Source: Alphaproteobacteria bacterium
GTDB lineage: Bacteria > Pseudomonadota > Alphaproteobacteria > MPNO01 > UBA830
Length of the DNA: 64,000 nt
Reading direction: 5' to 3'
Assembly (NCBI GenBank): GCA_022822405.1
Contig: JAJEBT010000113.1
Span: 1-64,000 of the forward strand
Shown here: positions 39,494 through 48,712 of the stretch, piece after piece
Position numbering within the stretch: position 1 is the first letter of the stretch
Layout of the letters: the number at the start of each line of letters is the position of its first letter
Made by a program: the position numbers and the translations under genes
The notes under the pieces: generated by a model
Databases searched by the model: none
What the model was told of the DNA's origin: nothing
What the model saw: the letters and a program-made list of their open reading frames with translations, nothing else

Positions 39494-39889
39494 CTAGCGT
39501 CGCGTCGTCGCGGCGATCATCTCGACCTCGACGAGGAACTTCGGATCGGCCAGGCCCGCAACCACGAGGAGTGTCGATGTCGGACGATTCTCGCCGAGAT
39601 ATTCGGCGCGCAGCGCGGAATAGGCAGGGATGTTGGCGGGGTCGGTGAGGAAGTGGGTGATCTTGACGACGTCGCTGATCCTGAGGCGGTTGTGCTCGAG
39701 CACGGCGATACAGTTCGCCCATGCATTGCGTGCCTGGCCCTCGAAGTCGTCGGGCAGGTTGCCTTCGAAATCGATGCCGACCTGGCCGGCAACGAATGTC
39801 AGCTTGGCGTTCTCCGGGACCTCGACGCCGTGCGCGTAGAGACCGAGGGGCGGTTGCATGATTTCGGGATAAAAGGCGCGATTCTCCAT
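39494..39889 (-). CDS. RidA-family deaminase-like protein
   Basis: A 131-residue YjgF/YER057c/UK114-fold protein: FVAGQVGIDFEGNL, FEGQARNAWANCIAVLE, and the C-terminal RPTSTLLVVAGLADPKFLVE with the arginine that binds the imine carboxylate in RidA. These proteins hydrolyse reactive enamines/imines or related intermediates. Some homologues are specialised for catabolic pathways. Confidence 0.88.
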   Translation of the reverse strand: MENRAFYPEIMQPPLGLYAHGVEVPENAKLTFVAGQVGIDFEGNLPDDFEGQARNAWANCIAVLEHNRLRISDVVKITHFLTDPANIPAYSALRAEYLGENRPTSTLLVVAGLADPKFLVEVEMIAATTRR

Positions 39890-39960
39890 GATGACCTCCT
39901 GTTGCGACGAGCGGGCGTCATTCTTCTATCCGAGCGGCAACGGCCTCACAACCCGGCGCG

Positions 39961-41445
39961 TCAGCCGTACCGCGCCTCGAGGTGGGCCTTGAACGCCGCG
40001 GTCCCCAGCGGCGCCCCGGTCGCGGCGGCCACCAGCTCGTCCGTCGTCGCGGACGACGCGCGCCCGTGCACATGCTCGCGGAGCCACGCCAGCAGCCCCG
40101 CGAATTCCCCCTTCGATATCGCGGCCATGAGATCCGGGACTTGCGCCTTGGCCGCGGCGAAGAGCTGGGCGGCGGCAAGCGCGCCGAGGGTGTATGTCGG
40201 AAAATATCCCCACGCTCCGTCGTACCAGTGGATGTCCTGGAGGCAGCCGAGCCGGTCGTCGGGGGGCCGGACACCGAGAAGTTCGAACAGCCCGTCGCTC
40301 CACGCTCCGGGAATATCGGCCACCGACATGCCGCCCTCGATCAGGGCGCGCTCGATCCGGTAGCGGAGGATGACATGGGCCGGATACGTCACCTCGTCGG
40401 CATCGACGCGGATCAGGCCCGGGGCGACGCGGGTATGCAGGAGATGGAGATTGCCCGCCTCCCAGGCCGGGCCGTCGCCGTCGAAGGCGGCGGCGATCAG
40501 CGGCGCCGCGAACTCGAAGAACTCCCGGCTGCGGCCGACCTGCATCTCGACCAGCAGCGACTGGCTTTCATGCAGCGTCATCCCGCGCGCCTCGCCCACC
40601 GGCTGGTAGCGCCAGTCCCGCGGCAGGCCCATCTCGTAGAGCGCGTGGCCGGTCTCGTGGACAACCCCCATGATGGACTGCGAGAAATCGTCGTCGGCAT
40701 AGCGGGTAGTGACGCGCACGTCGCCGGAGGCGCCGCCGCAGAACGGATGAAGGCTGACGTCGAGACGACCGCGGTCGAAATCGAATCCGAGGGCCTCCAT
40801 GAGCCGCCGCGCCAGCACCTGCTGCCGTTCGACAGCAAATGCCGCGCATGGCAGCGGCAGCGGCCTGCGATCCTCCTGCACCGACAGCGCGCGATCCAGG
40901 AAACCGGGCAGGAACGCGGCGAGATCGGCAAACAGGCGGTCGATCATGTCCGTCCGCGCCCCCGGCTCGTAGGCGTCGAGCAGGGCCTCGTAGGGCGAAC
41001 ATCCGAGCGCCAGCGCCCTGGCCTCCGCCTGCTTCCGGGTGAGATCCAGCACCTCTTCCAGGCGCGGCCGGACCGCCGCGAAATCGCTCGCCGGACGCGC
41101 GTGGCGCCATGCCATCTCGCAGGCGAGGCGTGCCCGGGTGGCGGCCTCGACGAGATCGGAATCGACGGCGACGGCGTGAATCCAGCGCCGCCGCATCTCG
41201 CCGAGATTGGCGCGCTGCCACGGATCCGCACCGCCGGTGCCGTCCGCCCGGTCGAGAAGTTCACCGAGCGCCGGATCGCTCTCCATCCGGTGGGTGACCT
41301 GTTTCAGCGCCGCAAGCTGCTCGGCGCGGCCGTCCGCGCCGCCCGGGGGCATCATGACGGCCATGTCCCAGTGGAGCATGCCGGCCGCCTCGCGGAGCGC
41401 GCCGATCTGCCGGTAGCGGGCCTCGAGTTCGCGATAGGGGTCCAT
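39961..41445 (-). CDS. M32-family metallocarboxypeptidase
   Basis: A 494-residue zinc carboxypeptidase Taq-type. The catalytic motif HETGH lies in VVHETGHALYEMG, with the M32 sequences DVRVTTRYADDDF before it and ESQSLLVEMQVGRS after it. It removes C-terminal amino acids from peptides in the cytoplasm. The start MDPYRELE at 41445 follows ggaggggcc and the encoded length fits the family. Confidence 0.93.
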   Translation of the reverse strand: MDPYRELEARYRQIGALREAAGMLHWDMAVMMPPGGADGRAEQLAALKQVTHRMESDPALGELLDRADGTGGADPWQRANLGEMRRRWIHAVAVDSDLVEAATRARLACEMAWRHARPASDFAAVRPRLEEVLDLTRKQAEARALALGCSPYEALLDAYEPGARTDMIDRLFADLAAFLPGFLDRALSVQEDRRPLPLPCAAFAVERQQVLARRLMEALGFDFDRGRLDVSLHPFCGGASGDVRVTTRYADDDFSQSIMGVVHETGHALYEMGLPRDWRYQPVGEARGMTLHESQSLLVEMQVGRSREFFEFAAPLIAAAFDGDGPAWEAGNLHLLHTRVAPGLIRVDADEVTYPAHVILRYRIERALIEGGMSVADIPGAWSDGLFELLGVRPPDDRLGCLQDIHWYDGAWGYFPTYTLGALAAAQLFAAAKAQVPDLMAAISKGEFAGLLAWLREHVHGRASSATTDELVAAATGAPLGTAAFKAHLEARYG

Positions 41446-41453
41446 GGCCCCTC

Positions 41454-42170
41454 CTATCTCCGGCGCAGGTGATAAAGCACGAAAATGACGACGAGCACCG
41501 CCGCCAGCGCAAACCAGGTCAGGGCGTATTCGAGATGCCGGTTGGATATCGTCCCGCGCGCGTCCTGCGGCTCCGGAAACCCCGTCCGGCCCGACGCCGG
41601 CAGCAGACGCACATGATACGGCCGCGCACGTTCCAGGCCGGCATGGGCGGACATCTGGGGCACGTCGACGAAGAACCACTGGCCGCCGGCGGGGTCGTTG
41701 TCCGGCAGCCACGAATTCAGGCGGCCGCCGGCGCGCAGCACGCCGACCAGCCCGTCACTGCCGTCCACCGGACGGACGGCAGGCCGGCGGCCAGCCCACT
41801 CGAGCGGGACCCAGCCGCGGTCCACGAGGACCGAAGTGCCGTCGCCGAGCAGCATCGGCGTCACGAGCCCGTAGCCCGCCCGTCCGCGGCGCAGTCGGTT
41901 GACGACCAGCATTTCCCGGTCGTGAAGATAGCGGCCGGAGAGCCGCACCCGCCGATGCTCAAGCCCCTTCCAGTCCGCTTCCCGGATGTCTTCGATGGCA
42001 AGCGCCGGTGCCGCGGCCTGCGCCGCGCGCTCAGCGATCAGGCCCTCCTTCCACTCGAGGCGCTGCAGCTGCCAGACACCGAGGCCGATCAGCAAGGCAA
42101 GCGCCGGCACCGCGCACAGGGTCAGGCGGAGATCGAGGCGGAAGCGGCGCACCGGCGCCTCAGCAGCCAT
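41454..42170 (-). CDS. SURF1-family cytochrome oxidase assembly protein
   Basis: A 238-residue protein with the SURF1 plan: N-terminal membrane helix followed by GVWQLQRLEWKEGLI, a periplasmic domain with RVRLSGRYLHD and VDRGWVPLEW, and a C-terminal helix near YALTWFALAAVLVVIFVLYH. It assists heme a delivery to oxidase subunit I. It overlaps the DUF983 gene by 11 bases; no cox structural genes are adjacent. Confidence 0.92.
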   Translation of the reverse strand: MAAEAPVRRFRLDLRLTLCAVPALALLIGLGVWQLQRLEWKEGLIAERAAQAAAPALAIEDIREADWKGLEHRRVRLSGRYLHDREMLVVNRLRRGRAGYGLVTPMLLGDGTSVLVDRGWVPLEWAGRRPAVRPVDGSDGLVGVLRAGGRLNSWLPDNDPAGGQWFFVDVPQMSAHAGLERARPYHVRLLPASGRTGFPEPQDARGTISNRHLEYALTWFALAAVLVVIFVLYHLRRR

Positions 42171-42537
42171 CGCCGTACTCGTGGCGCAGGTTCCTGTAAT
42201 GGAGGGCGATCAGGACCCCCTTGAACAGGCGCAGCAGCACGATCGAAAGCCCCGAGATCAGGGGAATCCATACCGCCGCGTGGATCCACATCGGCGGCGC
42301 GAAGGCGACCTCAAGCGCGATCGCCAGGCCAACGACGACGGCGCCCAAGAACAGGATCACGAAGACGGCCGGCCCGTCGCCGGAATCGTGATTGGACAGA
42401 TCGAGTCCGCAGACGTCGCAGCGCGCCCGGACATCGAGAACCTTTTCAAGGAGCCGGCCCTTTCCGCAGCGCGGGCATCTGGCAGCCAGCCCCGTCGCGA
42501 GCGGTGACAGGGCCGGCCAGGAATGGTTGTCCGTCAT
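42160..42537 (-). CDS. DUF983 membrane protein
   Basis: A 125-residue protein with a zinc-ribbon-like pair of motifs (RCPRCGKG and RCDVCGLDL) and two hydrophobic helices. DUF983 proteins commonly sit between coxC and surf1 in alphaproteobacteria, and the overlap with SURF1 repeats that order. Start MTDNHSW at 42537. A role in oxidase biogenesis is inferred from context. Confidence 0.9.
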   Translation of the reverse strand: MTDNHSWPALSPLATGLAARCPRCGKGRLLEKVLDVRARCDVCGLDLSNHDSGDGPAVFVILFLGAVVVGLAIALEVAFAPPMWIHAAVWIPLISGLSIVLLRLFKGVLIALHYRNLRHEYGDGC

Positions 42538-42581
42538 GACGGGGCCGGACGGTTGCCCGTTGCCGACATGTCCGGGTTCCG

Positions 42582-43778
42582 CTATTCCGCCGCCTGGGTG
42601 GCGACCTCGGCGTATCCGGGTTCCCATTGCCCTTCGCCGTGAAGCGCCATCGCCCCCGGCATGACCTCGCGGGCAAACAGCTCCATGGACCGCACCGTCA
42701 GTTCGCGCGGCAGCGAAGCGATCTGGAACATGCCGAGGAAATAGCCGAGGCCGACCCGTGCATGGCATTCTGCAAGTTTCTGCCCGACCGAATCCGGATC
42801 GCCGACGATGATCACGTCGCGCTCCATCAGCGATTCGATGGAATGGGTCGAGACGAGGCTCGACTTGGTCTTCAGGATGCGCTTGTACGAAGCGACCGAC
42901 ATGTAGCCCGGGGGCAGCAGCATTTCGGGGGTGTAGCGCAGGAGCTTGTTGAAGAACATCTCGACATGGGGCCGAGCCTCGTTGATCGCCGCCTCGCGGG
43001 TTTCCGCAACATAGACGGGTGCTGCCCATCCGAGCTGGCCGGAAGTTGCCGCATAGCCATTGTCATGGGCGATCTGCCGGTAGGCATCGTGGAATCTGAC
43101 CACGTTCTGGAACGGCGAGTAGGTCTGGAGATAGGTGTATTTGCGGTCCGGGTGGGCGGCCCACTCTATGGTCTCGCGCGAACCCTGGCTCGGCACCCAG
43201 ATCGGCGGATGCGGCTGCTGGTATGGCCGCGGCCAGGTGTTCACGTACTCGAAATGATAATGCTTGCCCTCGAACGCGAACGGTCCCTCCTCGGTCCAGG
43301 CGCGGATGACGAGGTCGTGCGCCTCGTGGAAGCGCTCGTGGCTGAGGGCGGGATTGGAGCCGAGGGAATAGTATTCGCAGCCGAGCCCGCGCACCATGCC
43401 GCTGATCAGGCGGCCACCGGTGATGCAGTCGATCATCGCGTGCTCTTCGGCCAGCGTCTGGGGATGGTCGCGGATGCCGAAGGCGTTGCCGAGTATGGCA
43501 ATCCGGACGCGTTCGGTGCGGCGTGCGAGCGCCGCGGCCATGACCACGGGCGAGGGCATGAGGCCGTAGGCGTTCTGGTGGTGTTCGTTCACGCAGACGC
43601 CGTCGAATCCCAACTCCTCCGCATACTCGATCTCGTCGAGATAGCGGTTGTAGAGCTCGTGGCCCTTCCGAGGATCGAATTTCGAATTCGGATAGATCAC
43701 CCAGCAGGACGGGTATTCCCGGTCGTACTCCGGGTCGAGATACCCGTAGGGCATCAGGTGGAACAGGTAGACCTTCAT
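42582..43778 (-). CDS. LLM-class flavin monooxygenase (paralogue A)
   Basis: A 398-residue luciferase-like protein: MKVYLFHLMPYGYLD, GVCVNEHHQNAYGLMPSP, ILGNAFGIRDHPQTLAEE, and GGRLISGMVRG. It is followed on the same strand by a close paralogue, implying gene duplication. It should use reduced FMN with O2 on an unknown substrate. Confidence 0.88.
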   Translation of the reverse strand: MKVYLFHLMPYGYLDPEYDREYPSCWVIYPNSKFDPRKGHELYNRYLDEIEYAEELGFDGVCVNEHHQNAYGLMPSPVVMAAALARRTERVRIAILGNAFGIRDHPQTLAEEHAMIDCITGGRLISGMVRGLGCEYYSLGSNPALSHERFHEAHDLVIRAWTEEGPFAFEGKHYHFEYVNTWPRPYQQPHPPIWVPSQGSRETIEWAAHPDRKYTYLQTYSPFQNVVRFHDAYRQIAHDNGYAATSGQLGWAAPVYVAETREAAINEARPHVEMFFNKLLRYTPEMLLPPGYMSVASYKRILKTKSSLVSTHSIESLMERDVIIVGDPDSVGQKLAECHARVGLGYFLGMFQIASLPRELTVRSMELFAREVMPGAMALHGEGQWEPGYAEVATQAAE

Positions 43779-43856
43779 CCGCTACGCACCTCCTCGCGCC
43801 TTCCTGGGCGGCAGCCGCAGGTTCCGGGAGTCGCCCCGCCCGGCCCGGGAAGCCGG

Positions 43857-45026
43857 CTATTCCGCCGCGACGCGCTCGGCGGTGCCGAATTCGCGCAGCG
43901 CGGGCATCACGTCGCGGGCGAAGCGGCGCATGCTGGCGACCGTCATGTCATGCTTCATGCTGGCGACCTGGAACATGCCGAGGAAGGTGCCGATGCCGGC
44001 TTCGGCATGGCAGTACTCGAGGCGCCGGCGCACGGTGTCGGGAGAACCGACGACCACGATGCCGGTCTCCATCAACTCCTCGAGCGACCGCACCTTCGAC
44101 AGGCCGCTCTTGTGCTTCATGACGTTCTTGTAGGAGCGAAGCGTCAGGTAGCCGGGCGGCAGGAGCATTTCCGGCGTCATGCGCAGGAACTTGTTGAAGA
44201 AGGCCTCCATGTGTGGCCGCGCTTCCTCGATCGCCTGCTCGTCGGTCTCGCCGACATAGATTGGCGCGGCCCACCCGACCTGCGAATCCACGGCCTCGTA
44301 GCCGTAGGTGTCGCGCGCCACGTCGCGATACAGATGGAGGAACTTCCGCACCGCGTCGAACGGGCTGTAGGTCTGCAGGTAGGTGTATTTGCGCTCGGGG
44401 TGCGCGGCGAACTCGATCGTTTCGAGAGAGCCCTGCGACGGGCACCAGATCGGCGGATGGGGCTGCTGGAACGGCCGCGGCCACACGTTCACGTACTCGA
44501 AATGATAGTGCTTGCCCTCGAAGGCGAAGGGGCCTTCCTCGGTCCAGGCGCGGACCACGAGATCGTGCGCCTCATGGAAGCGGTCGTGGCTGAAGGCGGG
44601 ATTGGCCGCGAGGGAATAGTATTCGGCGCCGATGCCGCGGACCATGCCGCTGATCAGGCGGCCGCCGGTGATGCAATCGATCATCGCGTGCTCTTCGGCC
44701 AGCGTCAGCGGGTGCTCGCGGATGCCGAAGGCATTGCCCAGAATGGCGATCTTGGCGCGCGACGTGCGCCGCGCCAGGGCTGACGCCGGGACCACCGGAG
44801 ACGGCATCAGCCCGTAGGCGTTCTGATGGTGTTCATTGACGCAGAGCCCGTCGAACCCGAGTTCCTCGCCGAGCTCAAGCTCGTCGAGATAGGTGTTGTA
44901 GAGATAGTTGCCCACCTTCGGGTCGAAGTTCGAGTTCGGATAGACGACCCAGGAAGCCTTGTAGTGCTTGTCGTACTCAAGATCGAGGTCCGCATAAGGC
45001 ATGAGGTGAAACAGGAAGCACTGCAT
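43857..45026 (-). CDS. LLM-class flavin monooxygenase (paralogue B)
   Basis: A 389-residue close relative of the previous gene (shared blocks HLMPYADLDLEYD, LCVNEHHQNAYGLMPSP and PFAFEGKHYHFEYVN). The start MQCFLF at 45026 is chosen by alignment with paralogue A. The two probably arose by tandem duplication and may form hetero- or homodimers or have diverged in substrate. Confidence 0.88.
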   Translation of the reverse strand: MQCFLFHLMPYADLDLEYDKHYKASWVVYPNSNFDPKVGNYLYNTYLDELELGEELGFDGLCVNEHHQNAYGLMPSPVVPASALARRTSRAKIAILGNAFGIREHPLTLAEEHAMIDCITGGRLISGMVRGIGAEYYSLAANPAFSHDRFHEAHDLVVRAWTEEGPFAFEGKHYHFEYVNVWPRPFQQPHPPIWCPSQGSLETIEFAAHPERKYTYLQTYSPFDAVRKFLHLYRDVARDTYGYEAVDSQVGWAAPIYVGETDEQAIEEARPHMEAFFNKFLRMTPEMLLPPGYLTLRSYKNVMKHKSGLSKVRSLEELMETGIVVVGSPDTVRRRLEYCHAEAGIGTFLGMFQVASMKHDMTVASMRRFARDVMPALREFGTAERVAAE

Positions 45027-45267
45027 GACTCTCTCCGTTCTCGTTCCGGCGGCATCATAGTTTACCGTCGCGCGAATGGCCATAGTCCGCCGGGTCGGAA
45101 CCAACACGCCACGGTGCCCTCGAATAGTCCCGAGCTACCGGATCGCGCGACGCACCGCTTCTGGGCTGGGACCACATGCGCGCTTCCGAACAGCAGCTCT
45201 CGCCGCATCCCGACAGGGCTGTACGGAACCGAGTCCGATATCGCGCAGCAAAGCTCCTCTGCATCGC

Positions 45268-45295
45268 TTGACGTATCTCAATTGAGATGCATACT
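45268..45295 (+). promoter_or_regulatory. RelB/RelE promoter with palindromic operator
   Basis: A -35 box ttgacg (45268-45273), 16-base spacer and -10-like catact (45290-45295). The spacer contains a perfect 14-bp palindrome atctcaattgagat (45275-45288). The layout is ideal for repression by the antitoxin encoded 22 bases downstream of the -10. Confidence 0.65.
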
Positions 45296-45317
45296 CAAAC
45301 TGCCAAGGAGAAAACCG

Positions 45318-45617
45318 ATGCCGGCTCAGACCTCGATGCTCCATGTCCGCGTGGACAACGAACTCAAGACCAAGGCCGCCGACACCCTCGCCGGTGTCGG
45401 GCTGACCCTTTCGGACGCAGTACGCATCCTCCTAGCTCGCGTCGCTGCGGAAGGCGGGTTGCCGGCGGGGCTGACCGCCGATCCCGAAGCTCATGATGCC
45501 TGGTTCCGAGCCAAGGTACGGGAAGCGCTGGACGATCCGCGTCCAACCATCCCGCACGAGCAGGCCATGTCCGATATACAGGCGCTGATAGACAGAAAGC
45601 GCCGTGCGCGATCTTGA
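45318..45617 (+). CDS. RelB/DinJ-type antitoxin
   Basis: A 99-residue protein with a ribbon-helix-helix N-terminus, MLHVRVDNELKTKAADTLAG, followed by LTLSDAVRILLARVAAEG, the RelB/DinJ pattern. An aaggag ribosome site lies 7 bases upstream. It should neutralise the toxin whose gene overlaps its 3' end by 14 bases and repress via the palindrome upstream. Confidence 0.9.
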   Translation: MPAQTSMLHVRVDNELKTKAADTLAGVGLTLSDAVRILLARVAAEGGLPAGLTADPEAHDAWFRAKVREALDDPRPTIPHEQAMSDIQALIDRKRRARS

Positions 45618-45885
45618 ATGGAGTGCCGCGGCGACCGCCGATTTGACGGCGATCATCGACTATATCTCGGATGACAACCCCCGCGCCGCTCAGGTCCTTA
45701 AACAAGATATCCAAACCAAAGTAGCGGGCTTGCGCGAGAACCCACGGCTTTACAGAGTTGGTCGCATAGCGGGTACCCGCGAGATGGTTGTGCGTTCGAA
45801 TTACCTCGTCGTTTACGCCGAGGATGACCGCATCGTCACGATACTTCGAGTGCTGCACACGGCCCGTCAATGGCCCGAGGCATAA
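45604..45885 (+). CDS. RelE/ParE-superfamily toxin
   Basis: A 93-residue toxin-fold protein: LEWSAAATADLTAIIDYI, the AQVLKQDIQTKVAGL helix, LYRVGRIAGTREMVVRSNYLVVY and a C-terminal RVLHTARQWP. The RSNYLVVY and HTARQWP segments are characteristic of RelE/ParE toxins. GTG start inside the antitoxin gene. Whether it targets mRNA or gyrase cannot be decided here. Confidence 0.9.
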   Translation: MRDLEWSAAATADLTAIIDYISDDNPRAAQVLKQDIQTKVAGLRENPRLYRVGRIAGTREMVVRSNYLVVYAEDDRIVTILRVLHTARQWPEA

Positions 45886-45991
45886 AGGTCGCATGGGACC
45901 ACAGCGAGCAATGTAACCAGAATTCGTGCCCGCCAGTTCACTTGAAGGCACGACAGCCCGCATGATCGCCACTGCAGGCGGCGAGAATCGC

Positions 45992-46334
45992 CTAAACAGC
46001 CGCCCATCCGGTCGCGAGATCGACCCTGCCGCCACTGAGCAGGTCGAGCATCGCCCACTGTTCGGCGACGCGGATCGGATGATGCAGGGACAGTGCGTTG
46101 ACCGTCTGCGCGAGGCGGATGCGCTCGGTGCGCGCCGCGACCTGGGCGAGCACGACATCAGGGCAAGACAGGACGCCGAGCGTCGAGAAATGACGCTCGC
46201 CGATCCACGCGGAATGCATGCCGAGCGCCTCGGCAAAGACCGCCTCCTCGGCGATGTCGCGGACTACTGGTTCGCCGTGCGGGTATTGGTCCTATAGTGG
46301 TTGTCGCTCGGCGTGAAGTAGCCGAATTCCACCA
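45992..46334 (-). pseudogene. Frameshifted, truncated LLM-class monooxygenase
   Basis: Starting from GTG codons at 46331-46334 with ggagggaga upstream, the sequence reads VEFGYFTPSDNHYRTNTRT, a typical LLM start, then hits a stop after NQ. The homology resumes in another frame (VRDIAEEAVFAEALGMHSAW, ERHFSTLG) up to GGRVDLATG, where it ends. The rest of the usual 340-residue enzyme is missing. It is a broken relative of the other three LLMs. Confidence 0.75.
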
Positions 46335-46553
46335 CTCTCCCTCCACCGCGCGCGGCCCCGTCTCCGAGCCTCAAAGACCCGAACTATCCCAGACGGGCGG
46401 AGCTGCGTCCATGCAGGGACCCCGGCCGGACAGGAACGCCGCCACCCCGTCCGGCAGGGCGCATCCAGAGCCACGGATGACGGCGGCGCGCCGCTCGGCT
46501 ATGAAGCGGGGCGCGCGCGACACGGCGTGCCCGGAGACAGGGAGACTCTGCCG

Positions 46554-47501
46554 ATGACGATCAGCCTCGGTTATCTGCTGCCGACAAGGGAACGGGTGAT
46601 GGCGGGGGTGCACGAAACCCGCGAGATCATTGAACTCGGAGTCCATGCCGAAGCTGTCGGGCTCGACTCCGTCTGGGTCGGAGACTCGCTGCTCGCAAAG
46701 CCGCGCCACGAGCCACTGACGCTGATTTCCGCGATCGCCAGCCGCACCCGCGCCGTCCGCCTCGGCACCGCGGTGCTCCTGCCGATGCTGCGTAACCCGG
46801 TCCTGCTGGCGCACCAGCTCGCGACCGTCGACCACATCAGCGAGGGCCGCTTCGTGCTCGGCATCGGCATCGCGCGCGACACTCCGGCGATCCGTGCCGA
46901 GTTCACTGCGGCTGGAGTTCCGTTCGAAAAGCGCATCGGCACGATGATGGAGGGCGTCCGCCTGTGCCGGGCCCTCTGGGCCGAAAACGGCAAGACTGAC
47001 TGGTCGGGGCGCTGGACGGTCAACGGCGGCGAACTGGCGCCGACACCGTTCACGCCCGGAGGTCCGCGGATCTGGTCCGGCGGCGGCGTGCCCGCCGCGC
47101 TCGCGCGGTGCGGACGGAACTTCGACGGCTGGTTTCCGTCGGGGCCGGGCAACGGCGAGAGCTGGGGCCGGGGATGGACGCAGGTGCAGGAAGCGGCGGC
47201 CGCAGCGGGACGAGATCCGGCAGAGGTCACCGGCGCCGCCTACGTGACCGTCGCCGTCAACAGCGCGCGGGCCGAGGCCGAAGCCGAACTCGACGCCTAT
47301 CTCGAGGCCTACTACCTCCTTCCGGCCGCGCGCATTCGCGAACAGCAGTATTGCTTCGCGGGCGACCTGTCCGAAGTCACGGCCTGGCTGCGGCAGTTTG
47401 CCGACGCCGGAGCGTCTCACCTTTGCGTCCGCTTCACGGGCACCCGGGACCGCGAACAGATGGAAACGCTCGCCGCGATGCGGGAGACGCTCTCTTCATG
47501 A
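46554..47501 (+). CDS. LLM-class flavin-dependent oxidoreductase
   Basis: A 315-residue luciferase-like protein, shorter than the paralogues at 42-45 kb: LGYLLPTRERVMAG, DSVWVGDSLLAKPRHEPL and ISEGRFVLGIGIARD. Overlapping ATGA with the CoA-transferase indicates a three-gene operon (LLM, CoA-transferase, MaoC fold). It may use F420 or FMN; LLM proteins of this short type are often F420-linked, but that is not decidable here. Confidence 0.86.
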   Translation: MTISLGYLLPTRERVMAGVHETREIIELGVHAEAVGLDSVWVGDSLLAKPRHEPLTLISAIASRTRAVRLGTAVLLPMLRNPVLLAHQLATVDHISEGRFVLGIGIARDTPAIRAEFTAAGVPFEKRIGTMMEGVRLCRALWAENGKTDWSGRWTVNGGELAPTPFTPGGPRIWSGGGVPAALARCGRNFDGWFPSGPGNGESWGRGWTQVQEAAAAAGRDPAEVTGAAYVTVAVNSARAEAEAELDAYLEAYYLLPAARIREQQYCFAGDLSEVTAWLRQFADAGASHLCVRFTGTRDREQMETLAAMRETLSS

Positions 47502-48712
47502 GCGGGCCGCTCGACGGAGTCCGCGTCCTCGACCTTACCTCGGTGGTCCTGGGACCGCTGGCGACCCAGATCCTCGGCGATCTCGGGGCGGACGTGATCA
47601 AGGTCGAGAACCCGGCCGGCGACACGACGCGCCATACCGGGCCGCGGAGATCTCCGGACATGGCGGCGCTGTTCATGGGCCTCAACCGCAACAAGCGCTC
47701 GATCGTGCTCGACCTGAAGCAGGAGGCCGCCCGCGACGCGCTGTGGCGCCTCATCGACGGCGCCGACGTGTTCGTCCATTCCATCCGGCCGCAGGCCGTC
47801 GCCCGGCTTGGTTTCGGCTACGAGGAAGTCTCCGCCCGCAATCCGCGCCTGGTCTATGCCGGGATCCATGGGTTCCGCGTGGACGGGCCGTACGGCGGAA
47901 CGCCGGCCTACGACGATGTCATCCAGGGCATGAGCGGCAGCGTCGACCTGATGGCGCGGCTGGTCGGCGAGCCCCGCTACATGCCGACGATCATGGCGGA
48001 CAAGACCTGCGGGCTCGTCACCGCCTATGCCATCGCCGCCGCGCTCTTCGAGCGCGAGAGATCGGGCCTCGGCCAATTCGTCGAGGTGCCGATGTTCGAG
48101 ACCATGGTCGCTTTCAACATGGCGGATCACCTCTACGGGCACGTGTTCGATCCGCCCGAGGGGCCGCTCGGCTACACGCGCGTGCTGGCGCAGTCGCGCC
48201 GTCCCTACAGGACGCTTGACGGCCATATCTGCACCCTCATCTACACCGATGCCCAGTGGCAGCGCTTCTGGGCCGAAGTCGGCCATCCGGAATACGCGGC
48301 CGATCCGCGCTTCGACACGCTCGGAAGCCGTGCCGACAACATTGACGAAGTCTACGGGCTCGCGGCCTCGTTCGTTGCCGAACGGCCCACCGACGACTGG
48401 CTCGAGGTTTTCGCGCGCCTCGAAATACCCTGCGGGCGCGTGGCGCCGCTCGAGGATCTCACGGACGACCCGCATCTCCAGGCCGTGGGCCTGTTCAACG
48501 ATGCGGTGCATCCACGCGAGGGCGCGATCACGATGGTGGATGCGCCGGTGCGTTTCAGCCGCACCCCCGGTGAAATTGCGCGGCTGCAGCCCGGTCTCGG
48601 CGAGCACGGTGCCGAGATCCTGCGCGAGGCCGGTCTCGACGATGACGAAATCGCGGCGCTGGCCGGATCCGGAGGGACCGGTCGGCCGTCAGAGGAAAGG
48701 AACGGGTCATGA
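47498..48712 (+). CDS. Class III CoA-transferase (CaiB/BaiF family)
   Basis: A 404-residue protein: GVRVLDLTSVVLGPLATQIL, VIKVENPAGDTTR, LNRNKRSIVLDLK, and PAYDDVIQGMSG with the catalytic aspartate region. It transfers CoA between carboxylates. It is translationally coupled (ATGA overlaps) to the LLM upstream and the MaoC-fold gene downstream, suggesting one pathway of acyl-CoA processing. Confidence 0.92.
   Translation: MSGPLDGVRVLDLTSVVLGPLATQILGDLGADVIKVENPAGDTTRHTGPRRSPDMAALFMGLNRNKRSIVLDLKQEAARDALWRLIDGADVFVHSIRPQAVARLGFGYEEVSARNPRLVYAGIHGFRVDGPYGGTPAYDDVIQGMSGSVDLMARLVGEPRYMPTIMADKTCGLVTAYAIAAALFERERSGLGQFVEVPMFETMVAFNMADHLYGHVFDPPEGPLGYTRVLAQSRRPYRTLDGHICTLIYTDAQWQRFWAEVGHPEYAADPRFDTLGSRADNIDEVYGLAASFVAERPTDDWLEVFARLEIPCGRVAPLEDLTDDPHLQAVGLFNDAVHPREGAITMVDAPVRFSRTPGEIARLQPGLGEHGAEILREAGLDDDEIAALAGSGGTGRPSEERNGS

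Noticed and set aside
42582..47501. Luciferase operon for light production
   Set aside because: These LLM proteins lack lux partner genes and match general flavin monooxygenases.
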